Source: an uncultured Craurococcus sp. (GTDB taxonomy: Bacteria; Pseudomonadota; Alphaproteobacteria; Acetobacterales; Acetobacteraceae). From it: a DNA stretch of 44,023 bases. The stretch's first letter is position 1; each line of letters opens with the position of its first letter. This document shows positions 27,231 to 36,849 of the stretch, one piece after another. The DNA lies in the NCBI GenBank assembly GCA_902805545.1, contig CADCTD010000156.1:1-44023 (forward strand). Direction: 5' to 3'. Both the position numbers and the translations under genes were made by a program. The notes below the pieces were generated by a model. It was not told the origin of the DNA. It saw only the letters and a program-made list of their open reading frames with translations, and ran no database searches.

Positions 27231-30023
27231 TCACCCTTCTGCCAGGAAGGCGCGGGTTTCCGCCACTGCCTCGGCGAGGCCGCATCGACGCAGCGGCACC
27301 CCGTCCGGCAGCCCGGCCAGCAGGCGGCTCGGGCAGGAGCGGTCGAGCAGGACGAACACGCCGCGGTCGTCGGCGCGGCGGATGAGGCGGCCGAAGGCCT
27401 GGCGCAGCCGGTGGCGGGCCAGCGCGTCGTCATAGCCCTTAGGGTCGCCGCCCGAGAGGTGGACGCGCCGCTCCCGGTGCAGGATGGAAGGGCGGGGCCA
27501 GGGCACGCGGTCGAAGACCAGCAGGCGGAGGCTGCGGCCGGGCACGTCGACGCCGTCGCGCATGGCATCCGTCCCGAGCAGGCAGGCATTCTCCTCGGCG
27601 CGGAAGACATCAACCAGCGTGGCGTTGTCCATCGCGTCCATGTGCTGGGCATAGAGCGGGATGCCGGCCGCCTCCAGCCGGGGCGCCATGTGGCGGAAGC
27701 CGTCGCGCAGCCGGCGGATGGCGGTGAAGAGGCCGAGGCCCCCGCCGCCGGCCGCCAGGAACAGCGCCCCCATCGCCGCCGAAACCTGGGCCGGGCGGGT
27801 CTTGTCGACGTCCGTCACCACGAAGGCGCGGGTGCGGGCGGCGTAGTCGAAGGGGGAGGGGACGGCGGCGCGGATGGCCGGCGTCGCCAGGTGGCTGGCG
27901 CCGGTGCGGGCCTCGGCGGCGACCCAGTCGGCCTCCTGGTCGCCGGCCTGGCCGGCGTCGCGGAGCGTCGCCGAGGTGACGAGCAGGCCATGGGCGGGGG
28001 CGGCGACGGTGAGCGCGAAGGGCGTCGTCGGGTCGAGCCAATGGCGGTGCAGGCCGGCATCCACGTCGCGCCCCTCGCGGCGGGTCAGCGCCAGCCAGTC
28101 GACGAAGGCGCGGCGCTCGCCGGGGGCGGGCGGCGGCTCCCGGAGGGCGCGGAGCATGCCCTGCCAGGCGGCGAGCGGCATCAGCCCGCGACGCTCTATC
28201 CCCTTGGCGGCGGTCTCGTAGCGGATGCGGTCGGCGGTCTCCAGCTCCTCCACCTCGTCCTCGAGCCGGGCCATCAGCTTCTCGCGCAGCCGGGCCAGCG
28301 GCTCCTCGATGCGTTTGAGGGCGCGCTCCAGCGCCTCCCCGGCCTCGGGCAGGTCCTCGCCGAGCGGGTGCAGGTCGCACTCGACATCGTAGAGCCCGTC
28401 CTCCTCCCGTGCCCGAGCCAGCACCTGGCGCCGGGCGGCGCGGAGGAAGGTCTCGGTCGGGTTGGATTGCCGCTCGGCGGCGGCATCGGAGGCGGGCTCG
28501 CGCGGCTCCTCGGAGAGGCGCGTGACCCAGCCGAGGCCGGGCAGGGCGCGGGCGGCGTGGAGGGCGGCCTCCATCGGCGGCAGCAGGTCGGGCAGGTCGC
28601 CGGCCAGCTCCTCGATCCGGCGGCGGAGGCCGCGGGCGCGGCTGCGGCCGCCCTCGGCGCCGAGCAGCCAGCGGCGCAGCTCCGCCGTCTCCCCGCCGCA
28701 GAGCGCCGCGGAGAAGGCGGCATCGGCGGCATCGAAGAGGTGATGGCCCTCGTCGAAGACGTAGCGCAGGGGCTTTGCATCCTCCGCCCCGCCCTGCGCG
28801 GCCTGGACCATCACCAGCGCATGGTTGGCAACGACCAGGGTCGCAGTGCGGGCGCGGCGGATGGAGTGCTCGACATAGCACTGCTTGTAGCGCGGGCAGG
28901 CGGAGCGGATGCACTCGCCGCGGCGGTCGGCCAGCGGCCAGATGCTGGCGGGGCCGTGCAGCTCCGCCACCCAGCCGGGGAAGTCGCCGGCCATCAGGTC
29001 GCCGTCGCGCGTCGCCAGGGCCCAGCGGGCGACGAGGGCCAGCGGCACGGCCATGTCGGGGTGGGTCGCCTGGCCCAGCATCTCGTCGAGGTTCAGCAGG
29101 CAGAGGTAGTTCTCCCGCCCCTTGCGGACGACGACGCGGCGGCGGCGCTCCTCCGGCTCCGGGTAGAGGCGGGCGAGTTCCTGGTCGATCTGGCGCTGGA
29201 GGTTGCGGGTGAAGGTGCTGATCCAGACCGGGGCGCCGTTCCGCTCCGCCCAGAGGCTGGCCGGGGCGATGTAGCCGAGGGTCTTGCCCGTGCCGGTGCC
29301 GGCCTCGGCGAGGACGACATGCGGGGTGCCGCGATCCTCGCGCGGGGCGAAGGCACCGCTGGCGGCGGAGGCGTAGTCGGCCTGCTGCGGCCGCTGCTCG
29401 GAGCCCTCGCCGAGGATCTGGGCGAGGCGGGTGCGGGCCTCGCCGGGCGCGACATCGAAGCTGCCGGGGGGTTGGGCGGGGCCGGGGTCCTCCCAGTCGG
29501 GCAGGCGGCGCCAGACCTTGTAGGGATCGAGCGAGGGTTTTTCCTCGCCGGCGCCGAGGGCGGCGAGGACGGACTCGGCCCAGGGCCAGCCGGCGACCTT
29601 CTTCAGGTGGGCGGCGAGGATGGCGGCGTCGCGGTTCAGCGGCAGGTGGCGGCCGGCGGCGAGGTGGCGCAGCAGGATCGTCGCCATCTCCGGCAATTGG
29701 GCGGCAGCCGCCGCGTCATCCGCCGGCGGGGCGAGGTCGAGCGCCATGGCGAGGCCGCGCGGCGTCGGCGCCGCCGGGCGGGCCGGCATGCAGAAGGCGA
29801 ACAGCTCCAGCAGGTCGAAGGCGGCGTCGAAGCGCGGCAGGTCGAGGCGGCGGGCGGCGGCCGGGGCATGGACCAGCAGCGGCGGCGCGCCGCCCAGCGC
29901 CGCGGCGAGGCCTGAGGCGGGCACCGTCAGCAGTTCGCCATCCGGGGTGAGGAGGGTGGCGCGGCCGAGCCCGGCGATGAGGGCCGGGGCATCGGGCAGG
30001 AGAAGACGCGGGGGCTGGGGCAT
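27231..30023 (-). CDS. DinG/XPD-like ATP-dependent DNA helicase
   Basis: A 930-residue superfamily 2 helicase. Walker A AGTGTGKT (241-248), STFTRNLQRQ (motif Ia), four Cys for an Fe-S cluster (308, 371, 376, 382), VANHALV, DEGH (424-427, motif II in place of DEAH) and, near the C-terminus, QAFGRLIRR (motif VI). These place it with the iron-sulfur helicases DinG and XPD, which unwind 5'-3' DNA and can resolve R-loops. The first 200 residues lack the DnaQ-type exonuclease motifs found in some relatives and may be a degenerate domain. The TerB-like gene follows on the same strand. Confidence 0.93.
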   Translation of the reverse strand: MPQPPRLLLPDAPALIAGLGRATLLTPDGELLTVPASGLAAALGGAPPLLVHAPAAARRLDLPRFDAAFDLLELFAFCMPARPAAPTPRGLAMALDLAPPADDAAAAAQLPEMATILLRHLAAGRHLPLNRDAAILAAHLKKVAGWPWAESVLAALGAGEEKPSLDPYKVWRRLPDWEDPGPAQPPGSFDVAPGEARTRLAQILGEGSEQRPQQADYASAASGAFAPREDRGTPHVVLAEAGTGTGKTLGYIAPASLWAERNGAPVWISTFTRNLQRQIDQELARLYPEPEERRRRVVVRKGRENYLCLLNLDEMLGQATHPDMAVPLALVARWALATRDGDLMAGDFPGWVAELHGPASIWPLADRRGECIRSACPRYKQCYVEHSIRRARTATLVVANHALVMVQAAQGGAEDAKPLRYVFDEGHHLFDAADAAFSAALCGGETAELRRWLLGAEGGRSRARGLRRRIEELAGDLPDLLPPMEAALHAARALPGLGWVTRLSEEPREPASDAAAERQSNPTETFLRAARRQVLARAREEDGLYDVECDLHPLGEDLPEAGEALERALKRIEEPLARLREKLMARLEDEVEELETADRIRYETAAKGIERRGLMPLAAWQGMLRALREPPPAPGERRAFVDWLALTRREGRDVDAGLHRHWLDPTTPFALTVAAPAHGLLVTSATLRDAGQAGDQEADWVAAEARTGASHLATPAIRAAVPSPFDYAARTRAFVVTDVDKTRPAQVSAAMGALFLAAGGGGLGLFTAIRRLRDGFRHMAPRLEAAGIPLYAQHMDAMDNATLVDVFRAEENACLLGTDAMRDGVDVPGRSLRLLVFDRVPWPRPSILHRERRVHLSGGDPKGYDDALARHRLRQAFGRLIRRADDRGVFVLLDRSCPSRLLAGLPDGVPLRRCGLAEAVAETRAFLAEG

Positions 30024-30068
30024 ATGTTCGCGCTTTACCCCAGAACCTGCGCCGGGTCTTCAGAACTC

Positions 30069-30097
30069 CCCACAAAACCGCTTCGCAGTTTTGCGGG
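30069..30097 (-). terminator. Hairpin downstream of the desulfhydrase gene
   Basis: CAAAACCGC (30073-30081) pairs with GCAGTTTTG (30085-30093, one G-T pair) around a 3-base loop; CCC (30069-30071) and GGG (30095-30097) extend it past one mismatch. A second hairpin TGAGCCG/CGGCTCA (30106-30124) overlaps the stop codon. It probably ends the minus-strand asd-desulfhydrase transcript. Confidence 0.55.
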
Positions 30098-30121
30098 AGC
30101 CCCGATGAGCCGATCGCCGGC

Positions 30122-31138
30122 TCAGGCAGCGATGTCGCCGGGCAGGCCGAAAGCCTCCGGATAGCCGAAAAGCCCCGCCTGGCCGCCGGTATGGAGGAAG
30201 ACGACGTTCTGGTCCTTGGTGAACCGGCCCTTCTGGATCAGGTCGATCAGCCCGGCCATGCCCTTTCCCGAATAGACGGGGTCGAGGAGGATGCCCTCCT
30301 TCTGCGCCACCAGCTTCACCGCCTCGACCATGCCTTCGGTCGGGATGCCGTAGCCCTGGCCGACATAGTCGCAGTTGGCGACGACATGCTCTGCCTTGAT
30401 GATCCCGGGCAGGCCGAGATGGGCGGCGGTGCGCTCGGCCAGCGCCAGCACATTCGCCTCCTGCTTCGGCTGCGGCGCGCGGACGCCGATGCCGAGGACG
30501 GGGATGCCGCTGTTCAGCGCGACCAGGCCGGCGACCAGCCCCGCCTGGGTGCCGGCCGAGCCGGTGGCATGGACGAGATGGTCGATGCGCAGCCCCATCT
30601 CCGCCGCCTGCGCCACCAGCTCCAGCGCCGCGTTGACATAGCCGAGCGCGCCGACCGGGTTGGAGCCGCCGCCCGGGATGACATAGGGCCGCCGCCCCTT
30701 GGCGCGGAGGTCGGCGGCGACGGCCTCCATCTCCGCCTGCATGTCGACGCCGCCGGGGCGGCGGGCGACCTGGGCGCCGTGCAGCTTGTCCATCAGCACG
30801 TTGCCGGACTGGGTATAGGCCGGGTCGGTGGAGCCGGTGCGGTCCTCCAGCAGGATCAGGCAGTCGAGGCCGAGCTTGGCCGCGGCGGCGGCGGTCTGCC
30901 GGGCATGGTTCGACTGGGTGGCGCCCTGGGTGACGAGGATGTCGGCGTTCTGCCCGAGCGCCTCGGCGCAGAGATATTCCAGCTTCCGCGTCTTGTTGCC
31001 GCCGGTGGAAAGGCCGGTGCAGTCGTCCCGCTTGATCCAGAGCCGCGGGCCGCCGAGGTGGCGGGAGAGCTGCTCCATCGGCTCCAGCGGCGTCGGCAGG
31101 TGGCCGAGGCGGATGCGCGGGAAGCGTGCGAGGTTCAT
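30122..31138 (-). CDS. PLP-dependent D-cysteine desulfhydrase / cysteate lyase family enzyme
   Basis: A 338-residue fold type II PLP enzyme of the ACC deaminase/DcyD group. [20 protein letters not shown] (part) contains the PLP Lys in [23 protein letters not shown] is the substrate-binding segment; [13 protein letters not shown] is the phosphate-binding loop; and [13 protein letters not shown] and [13 protein letters not shown] are typical. It would break down D-cysteine to pyruvate, sulfide and ammonia, or L-cysteate to pyruvate, sulfite and ammonia (CuyA activity), since these relatives share all the motifs. The start [19 protein letters not shown] at 31138 is typical. It follows asd on the same strand after an 81-base gap with a palindrome. 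Confidence 0.9.
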   Translation of the reverse strand: MNLARFPRIRLGHLPTPLEPMEQLSRHLGGPRLWIKRDDCTGLSTGGNKTRKLEYLCAEALGQNADILVTQGATQSNHARQTAAAAAKLGLDCLILLEDRTGSTDPAYTQSGNVLMDKLHGAQVARRPGGVDMQAEMEAVAADLRAKGRRPYVIPGGGSNPVGALGYVNAALELVAQAAEMGLRIDHLVHATGSAGTQAGLVAGLVALNSGIPVLGIGVRAPQPKQEANVLALAERTAAHLGLPGIIKAEHVVANCDYVGQGYGIPTEGMVEAVKLVAQKEGILLDPVYSGKGMAGLIDLIQKGRFTKDQNVVFLHTGGQAGLFGYPEAFGLPGDIAA

Positions 31139-31180
31139 GCGGGATTTGTCCTTGGCTGGCCGTGTCCCGCGGAGGCTAGA

Positions 31181-31213
31181 GCGGTCCACCCGTGGCGTAC
31201 ACGGGTGAACCGC
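31181..31213. repeat. REP-like palindrome, copy B
   Basis: GCGGT-C-CACCCGT (31181-31193) pairs with ACGGGTG-A-ACCGC (31201-31213) with one internal mismatch around the loop GGCGTAC. It resembles the element at 35877 in its GAGCGG start, GGCGT loop and CACGG/ACGGG return arm. It lies between asd and the desulfhydrase gene and may also act as a terminator for asd. Confidence 0.65.
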
Positions 31214-31219
31214 ATCGGG

Positions 31220-32221
31220 TCAGGCCCGGAGGCGGAGCCGCTCCGCGATCTGCACCGCGTTCAGCGCCGCGCCCTTCAGCAGCTGGTCGCCGCAGAGGAA
31301 GAGGTCGAGGCCGCAATCCCCGAAGACCGGGTTGGCCCGGATGCGGCCGGCCTCGACATCGTCCTGGCCGGTCGCCGTGATCGGCATCGGGTAGAGCTGG
31401 GCGGCGGGGTCGTCCACCACCTTCACCCCTGCAGCCTGGGCGAGCACGGCGCGGGCTGCCTCCGGCGTCACCGGCCGCTCGGTCTCGATCGTCACCGCCT
31501 CGGCATGGACGCGGAAGGTCGGGATGCGGACGGCGGTGCAGGAGATGAGAAGATCGGGCAGGCCCATGATCTTCCGGCTCTCCCAGGCGACCTTCATCTC
31601 CTCGCGGGTGTAGGCATTGGGCTGGAAGCTGTCGATCTGGGGGATGACGTTGAAGGCGAGGGGGTGGGCGAAGACCTCATGCCCGGCCGGGCCGCCCTCC
31701 AGCAGCACCCGGCGCGTCTCCCGCTCCAGCTCCGCCATGCCCTCGGCGCCGGCGCCGCTGGCCGCCTGGTAGGTCGAGACGATGACGCGCCGGAGGCCGA
31801 AGGCCCGGCGCAGCGGCTCCAGCGCCACCACCAGGATGGCGGTGGTGCAGTTGGGGTTGGCGATCAGCCGGCGGTTGCCGATGGCCGAGGCGTTCACCTC
31901 CGGCACCACCAGCGGCACGTCCTGCTCGAGGCGGAGGGCGGAGGAGTTGTCCACCACCGCGACGCCGGCCTCGGCCAGGGTCCTGGCATGGGCCTTGGCG
32001 AAGTCGCCGGAGACGGCGAGCAGGGCGAGGTCCAGGCTGCGGGCGGCCTCCAGGCTGTAGGCCTCGACCGTGATCTCGCCGAAGGGGGTTTTCTGCTTGG
32101 TGCCGGCGCTGCGGGTCGAGGCGAAGAGGCGCAATTCCGTGACGGGGAAGCGCCGCTTGGCCAGCACCTCCACCAATTCCTTGCCGACCGCGCCCGTGGC
32201 TCCGATCACGCCAACCCGCAT
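31220..32221 (-). CDS. asd: Aspartate-semialdehyde dehydrogenase
   Basis: A 333-residue enzyme that reduces aspartyl phosphate to aspartate semialdehyde for Lys, Met, Thr and diaminopimelate synthesis. [12 protein letters not shown] (5-16) is the NADP loop, ANPNCTT (121-127) holds the nucleophile Cys125, [11 protein letters not shown] and [11 protein letters not shown] (with the catalytic-type His) follow. Length is typical. The frame is open upstream but [10 protein letters not shown] at 32221 is the clear start. It is divergent from the lysyl-tRNA synthetase gene. Confidence 0.96.
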   Translation of the reverse strand: MRVGVIGATGAVGKELVEVLAKRRFPVTELRLFASTRSAGTKQKTPFGEITVEAYSLEAARSLDLALLAVSGDFAKAHARTLAEAGVAVVDNSSALRLEQDVPLVVPEVNASAIGNRRLIANPNCTTAILVVALEPLRRAFGLRRVIVSTYQAASGAGAEGMAELERETRRVLLEGGPAGHEVFAHPLAFNVIPQIDSFQPNAYTREEMKVAWESRKIMGLPDLLISCTAVRIPTFRVHAEAVTIETERPVTPEAARAVLAQAAGVKVVDDPAAQLYPMPITATGQDDVEAGRIRANPVFGDCGLDLFLCGDQLLKGAALNAVQIAERLRLRA

Positions 32222-32360
32222 GGCACCTTTCACTCCCGTGCAATCCTTGCCGATTAGCGCAGCCAGCCAGGGGAATCCACAGCGGCCTAGGCCGGTCTGC
32301 CATGCATCTGTAGCGGCGTCCTGCGTTGACCGCGCCGCCTCCCCCTGCCATCTGCCCTGC

Positions 32361-33941
32361 ATGAGCGCCGATCCTTCCCTCCGCACCGTCAAGGCCTGGC
32401 CCTTCGAGGAAGCCGCCAAGGTCGCCGACCGGCTGGCCGCGGCGCCGAAACCGGCCCAGGGGGAGAGGGCGGCCCTTTTCGAGACGGGCTACGGGCCCTC
32501 GGGCCTGCCGCATATCGGCACCTTCGGCGAGGTGGCGCGGACCACCTGGGTGCGGCGCGCCTTCGAGCGGATGACCGGCCTGCCCACCCGGCTGCTCGCC
32601 TTCTCGGACGACATGGACGGCCTCCGGAAGGTGCCGGACAACGTGCCGAACAAGGAGATGCTGGCGGGCCATCTCGGCCGGCCGCTGACCGCCATCCCGG
32701 ACCCCTTCGGCACGCATGACAGCTTCGGGGCGCACAACAATGCCCGGCTGCAGGCCTTCCTCGACACCTTCGGCTTCGACTACGAATTCGCCTCCTCGAC
32801 CGACTACTACCGGGGCGGCCGGTTCGACGCGGCCCTGCTGCGGATGGCGGAGCGGCATGAGGAGGTGAGGGGCGTCATCCTGCCGACCCTCGGCCCGGAC
32901 CGGCGCGCCACCTACTCGCCCTTCCTGCCCATCCATCCCGAGACCGGGATCGTCATGCAGGTGCCGATGGAGGAGGTGCGGCCGGCCGAGGACCTGCTGG
33001 TCTGGACCGACCCGGCGACCGGCCGCCGCCACGGCACCCGCATCACCGGCGGGCATTGCAAGGCGCAGTGGAAGGCGGATTGGGCGCTGCGCTGGTTCGC
33101 GCTCGGCGTCGACTACGAGATGTCGGGCAAGGACCTGATCGACAGCGTGCGCCTCTCCGGCCAGATCTGCCGCATCCTCGGCGGCCAGCCGCCGGTCGGC
33201 TTCACCTATGAGCTCTTCCTCGACGAGACCGGGGGGAAGATCAGCAAGTCGAAGGGCAACGGCCTGACCATCGACGAATGGCTGCGCTACGCCCCGCCGG
33301 AGAGCCTGGCGCAGTTCATGTACGGCCAGCCGCAGCGGGCCAAGCGGCTCTATTTCGACGTCATCCCCCGCGCGGTGGACGACTACCTCGCCAATCTGGA
33401 GAAGCTGAAGGCGGCACCCGACGGCACCAACCCGGCCTGGCACATCCACAACGGCAGCAGCAACGATCCGGGCTCGCCCATCTCCTTCGCCATGCTGCTG
33501 AACCTCGCCAGCGTGGTGAATGCGGAGGGGCCGGAGATCCTCTGGGGCTTCATCGGCCGCTATGCGCCGGGCGTCACGGCCGAGAGCCACCCGATGCTGG
33601 CCCGCCTCGCCGGGCATGCCGTCGCCTATTACCGGGACTTCGTCGCCCCGCAGAAGCGCCACCGGGCGCCGGGCGCGGTGGAGCGGGCGGCGCTCGAGGA
33701 CCTGCTGGCCGCGCTGCGCGCATTGCCGGCCGGGAGCGATGCCGAGGCGATCCAGGCGCTGCTCTACGAGGTCGGCAAGCGGCACGCATTCGCCAGCCTG
33801 CGCGACTGGTTCTCCTGCCTCTACCAGGTGCTGCTCGGGCAGCAGGAGGGGCCGCGCTTCGGCGGCTTCGTCGCCCTCTACGGCATCCCGGGCACGATCG
33901 GGCTGATCGAGTCGGCGCTGGCGCGGGAGGCTGCGGCCTAG
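32361..33941 (+). CDS. lysK: Class I lysyl-tRNA synthetase
   Basis: A 526-residue class I LysRS, the archaeal-type enzyme used by most alphaproteobacteria instead of class II Lys[17 protein letters not shown] contains the HIGH-type motif (His51), and KISKSKGNG (about 293) is the KMSKS motif. The C-terminal helical anticodon-binding domain ends at [17 protein letters not shown]. It charges tRNA-Lys. The ATG at 32361 fits the family start. Its stop codon shares one base with the GTG of the MprF-like gene (TAGTG), which links Lys-tRNA supply with a Lys-tRNA-using lipid enzyme family. Confidence 0.96.
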   Translation: MSADPSLRTVKAWPFEEAAKVADRLAAAPKPAQGERAALFETGYGPSGLPHIGTFGEVARTTWVRRAFERMTGLPTRLLAFSDDMDGLRKVPDNVPNKEMLAGHLGRPLTAIPDPFGTHDSFGAHNNARLQAFLDTFGFDYEFASSTDYYRGGRFDAALLRMAERHEEVRGVILPTLGPDRRATYSPFLPIHPETGIVMQVPMEEVRPAEDLLVWTDPATGRRHGTRITGGHCKAQWKADWALRWFALGVDYEMSGKDLIDSVRLSGQICRILGGQPPVGFTYELFLDETGGKISKSKGNGLTIDEWLRYAPPESLAQFMYGQPQRAKRLYFDVIPRAVDDYLANLEKLKAAPDGTNPAWHIHNGSSNDPGSPISFAMLLNLASVVNAEGPEILWGFIGRYAPGVTAESHPMLARLAGHAVAYYRDFVAPQKRHRAPGAVERAALEDLLAALRALPAGSDAEAIQALLYEVGKRHAFASLRDWFSCLYQVLLGQQEGPRFGGFVALYGIPGTIGLIESALAREAAA

Positions 33942-35866
33942 TGTCGGGCGTGTTGGGCTGGTTGCGCCGGCATGGGGCGACGGTGTTCGGCCTCGTGCTG
34001 CTCGTCGGCGCGCTCTACGTGGTGCAGAAGGAGTTCCGCGGCCTTTCCGTCGCGGAAATCCGCGAGGCCATGGGCAAGCTCACCGTGGGCGGCCTCTGGA
34101 TGGCGGGCGGGCTCACCGTGCTCGCCTACCTCGTGCTCGCGGCCTATGACAAGCTCGGCTCGGCCTATGCGGGGCGGCCCGTCTCCTGGGGGCGGTCGCT
34201 GCTCGCCTCCTTCTGCGGATATTCGCTGGCGCACAACCTCGGCTTCGCCGCGGTCTCGGGCGCGGCGGTGCGCTACCGGCTCTATTCCGCCTGGGGTTTG
34301 ACCCCGCTCGAGATCGCCAAGGTGGTGGGGTTCACCAGCCTCACCTTCGGCCTCGGCGGCATGGCGCTCGGCGGGCTCGTGCTGATGTTCGAGCCGGAGG
34401 TGGTGCCCTTCTTCGGCAGCACCCTGCCGCGCTGGGCGCTGCAGTCGCTGGCGCTGCCGCTCTGGGGCATCGTCGGCACCTATGTGGTGCTGAGCCGCTT
34501 CCGGCGGCATGTCCGCATCTTCAAATACGAGATCGACCTGCCGAGCCCGCGCATGGCGCTGATGCAGACCGCGCTCGCCACCGTCGACGTGGCGATGACG
34601 GCGGCGATCTTCTACACGCTGCTGCCGCCGGCGGAGGGGCTGACCTTCCTGCGCTTCGTCGGCATCTACCTCGCCTCCTATGCGGTCGGCATCGCGGCCA
34701 GCGTGCCGGGAGGCTTGGGCGTCTTCGACGGCGCGGTGCTGCTCGGGCTGCAGCCCTACATGTCGGCGCCGGAGGTGGTGGGGGCGCTGCTCGTCTTCCG
34801 TCTCTATTACTACATCATCCCGCTCTTCATCGCCGGCGGGCTCTTCGTCTCCTTCGAGCTCGGCCAGCGGCGCGGGGTGCTGCAGCGGCTCTCCGCCTTC
34901 GGGCGTGGGACGGATGCGCTGGAGGTGCCGGCCATTGCCTCGCTCGTCGCGCTGGCGGGGGCGCTGCTCGTCTTCCTCGGCGCGCTGCCGACCAAGGGGA
35001 CGATCCTCGAGGAATGGGCGGGGCACATCACTGCGCTCGCCTCGCATTTCGCCGCCTCGGTCGTCGGCTCGCTGCTGCTGGTCATGGCCTATGGGCTGCT
35101 GCGGCGGCTGACCATCGCCTGGGGCTTCACCCTCTTCCTGCTGGTGAACGGCGCCTTCATCGCCTGGCTGCGGGGCGAGGCCTGGTGGCTCTGGGGCGCC
35201 TTCCTGCTGCTCGGCGTGCTGGTGGCGGCGCTGCGCCCGGCCTTCTACCGCGACAGCCGGCTGGCGCGGGAGCCGCTCTCGCCCCAGGCGCTGGTGCCGC
35301 TGATGGCGGTGACGGCCTGCGGCATCACCCTCGCCCTCATCGCCTATGGCGGGCGGGTGGCGGATGAGAGCTGGTGGACGGTGGCGATGTCGCCGCTGGC
35401 GCCGGACAGCCTGCGCTTCACCGTGGGGCTCACCGGGGTGCTGCTGCTGATCGCCATGGTGCGGCTGCTGCGGCCGGCGCGCTTCCGCCCGCTGGCCTGG
35501 GATTCGGGGGTTCGGGCGCGGCTGGCCTCGCTCGGCGCGCTGGCCCCGGCGGAGGCGGATGGCGCGGTCTTCGGCGAGGCGGAGCGGGCGGGCTTCGCCT
35601 TCCTCAAGCGGGACGGGGTATGGCTGGCACTCGGCGACCCGGCGGGGGACCGGCGGGATGCGATCTCCGCCATCTGGCGCTTCCGCGACCTCTGCGAGCG
35701 GGCGGGCGTCGATCCCGCCTTCTGGCGCGTGGGGCCGGACCTGCTGCGGGTCTATGGCGATATCGGCCTGGTCGCCGTCTCGCTCGGGGAAGGGCCGCGC
35801 TACCTGGCACTGCGGGCGGAGCGGGACCTGGTGGCGCTCAAGGAGCTGCTCCCGCGGGAGGGGTGA
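33941..35866 (+). CDS. mprF: MprF-like flippase with short C-terminal domain
   Basis: A 641-residue polytopic protein. About 12-14 membrane helices fill residues 10-500; the GLGVFDGAVLLGL, SGAAVRYRLYS and RLYYYIIPLFIAGG segments are typical of the MprF/UPF0104 flippase half. A soluble tail (about 525-641) carries the start of the DUF2156 (lysyl-phosphatidylglycerol synthase) domain: GFAFLKRDGVWLALGDPAGD and IWRFRDLCERAG. Full MprF proteins have about 840-880 residues, so roughly the last 200, holding the aminoacyl-transfer region, are absent. No remnant in any frame follows within 138 bases. Starts at GTG 33941. It may flip lipids without making Lys-PG, or depend on another synthase. Confidence 0.85.
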   Translation: MSGVLGWLRRHGATVFGLVLLVGALYVVQKEFRGLSVAEIREAMGKLTVGGLWMAGGLTVLAYLVLAAYDKLGSAYAGRPVSWGRSLLASFCGYSLAHNLGFAAVSGAAVRYRLYSAWGLTPLEIAKVVGFTSLTFGLGGMALGGLVLMFEPEVVPFFGSTLPRWALQSLALPLWGIVGTYVVLSRFRRHVRIFKYEIDLPSPRMALMQTALATVDVAMTAAIFYTLLPPAEGLTFLRFVGIYLASYAVGIAASVPGGLGVFDGAVLLGLQPYMSAPEVVGALLVFRLYYYIIPLFIAGGLFVSFELGQRRGVLQRLSAFGRGTDALEVPAIASLVALAGALLVFLGALPTKGTILEEWAGHITALASHFAASVVGSLLLVMAYGLLRRLTIAWGFTLFLLVNGAFIAWLRGEAWWLWGAFLLLGVLVAALRPAFYRDSRLAREPLSPQALVPLMAVTACGITLALIAYGGRVADESWWTVAMSPLAPDSLRFTVGLTGVLLLIAMVRLLRPARFRPLAWDSGVRARLASLGALAPAEADGAVFGEAERAGFAFLKRDGVWLALGDPAGDRRDAISAIWRFRDLCERAGVDPAFWRVGPDLLRVYGDIGLVAVSLGEGPRYLALRAERDLVALKELLPREG

Positions 35867-35876
35867 TCGCGCCTTG

Positions 35877-35914
35877 GAGCGGCTTCCGTTCGGCGTGGCT
35901 CACGGAACCCGCTC
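35877..35914. repeat. REP-like palindrome, copy A
   Basis: GAGCGG-C-TTCCGT (35877-35889) pairs with ACGGAA-C-CCGCTC (35902-35914) around a 12-base loop. It starts 10 bases after the mprF stop. The 12-mer GCGTGGCTCACG inside it (35893-35904) recurs exactly at 35991-36002. Confidence 0.65.
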
Positions 35915-35941
35915 TCGCCTGTTGTCCGGTCGAGCCAATCA

Positions 35942-35971
35942 CGCCGATCAGGTGACTCCACCCGATCGGCG
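35942..35971. repeat. Second hairpin in the mprF-S24 gap
   Basis: CGCCGATC (35942-35949) pairs with GATCGGCG (35964-35971), with an inner GGTG/CACC helix. With the flanking palindromes it fills most of the 138-base gap between the convergent mprF and S24 genes. Confidence 0.55.
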
Positions 35972-36004
35972 CTCGCTCTGGCCTGTCATCGCGTGGCTCA
36001 CGCC

Positions 36005-36649
36005 TTACTGGCTGCTCCAGACGATCCGGTGCATCCAGTTCAGCTCGGCGAGGTCGAAGGTGTAGTCGGGATGCGCCGGGTTGAGGCTGCGCAGGTCGAC
36101 GCGGCGGGCGGATTGGCGCTTCAGCTCCTTCGCCATCACCTCGCCCTTCTGGGTGCGGACCACCACGCGGTCGCCCCGGCGGATGGGGGCGCCGGGGGAG
36201 ACGATGACGAGGTCTCCGTCGCGGAAGACCGGCTCCATGCTCTCGCCCGAGATCTCGAGCGCATAGGCATGCGGGTCGCCGATGTCGGGCAGGCCGATCT
36301 CGTCCCAGCCGCCGCCGACCGGGAAGCCGCCATCGTCGAAGAAGCCCTCGCCGCCGGCCTGGGCGAGGCCGATCAGCGGGATGCGCCGGCCAAGCACGCC
36401 GCGGGCACGGGGCAGGGCGGCCATGCCGGTGACGAGGGCGGCGAAATCCGCCATGCCGGTGCCGGTGGCGGCGAGGACCTTGGCGAGGCTTTCCGTGGAG
36501 GGCCAGCGGGCGCGGCCATCGGCGCCGATGCGCTTCGATGGGTTGAAGGCGGTGGCGTCGAGCCCGGCCTTGCGGGCGAGTCCAGAGGCGGAAAGCCCGT
36601 TCTCAGCGGCCAGCGCATCGAGCGCGCGCCAGATCTCCTCATGCGTCAC
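36005..36649 (-). CDS. HTH / S24 peptidase-type transcriptional regulator
   Basis: A 214-residue LexA/CI-like regulator. The N-terminal HTH (GLSASGLARKAGLDATAFNP) is followed by a linker with an Ala98-Gly99 cleavage-like site (LAQAGGEG), then the S24 domain: SGESMEPVFRDGDLVIV with Ser137 and VMAKELKR with Lys174, the catalytic dyad. Regulators starting THEEIWRALDALAAENGLS are common in alphaproteobacterial chromosomes, so it may be a host stress regulator rather than a phage repressor. Its place directly beside the phage module makes a role in keeping the module silent worth testing. Start ATG 36649. Confidence 0.92.
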   Translation of the reverse strand: MTHEEIWRALDALAAENGLSASGLARKAGLDATAFNPSKRIGADGRARWPSTESLAKVLAATGTGMADFAALVTGMAALPRARGVLGRRIPLIGLAQAGGEGFFDDGGFPVGGGWDEIGLPDIGDPHAYALEISGESMEPVFRDGDLVIVSPGAPIRRGDRVVVRTQKGEVMAKELKRQSARRVDLRSLNPAHPDYTFDLAELNWMHRIVWSSQ

Positions 36650-36729
36650 GGCGCGGCCTCGGCCTTGCGCGTCGTGCGGAGCACACGGACGCCCGCTGCG
36701 CCAGATATGGGGTCTCTCATGGGCATAAC

Positions 36730-36752
36730 ATCCTAGGTCTTGGGACTAAGAT
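36730..36752. promoter_or_regulatory. Imperfect palindrome in the S24-phage divergent region
   Basis: ATCCTAGGTC (36730-36739) and GGACTAAGAT (36743-36752) form an inverted repeat matching at 7 of 10 positions. It lies in the 200-base gap 36650-36849 between the divergent S24 gene and the first phage-like gene. The gap is AT-rich around 36720-36780 and likely carries both promoters and an operator. Confidence 0.3.
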
Positions 36753-36849
36753 CAATAGGCGAATTTTCCTTTCTTTTCCCTTGCGATCCGGCCGGGCAAG
36801 GCTTTACGTTCCCGAAATGTTCTCGTTTGAGCAGAGAGGAAAATCCCCG

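Noticed and set aside
27411-29915. 834-codon plus-strand frame opposite the helicase
   Set aside because: Composition typical of an antisense shadow; the helicase motifs are all on the minus strand.
35867-36004. Attachment site or remnant of the missing MprF half
   Set aside because: The gap holds palindromes but no tRNA-like half or repeat shared with the phage end, and no frame resembles the missing synthase domain.
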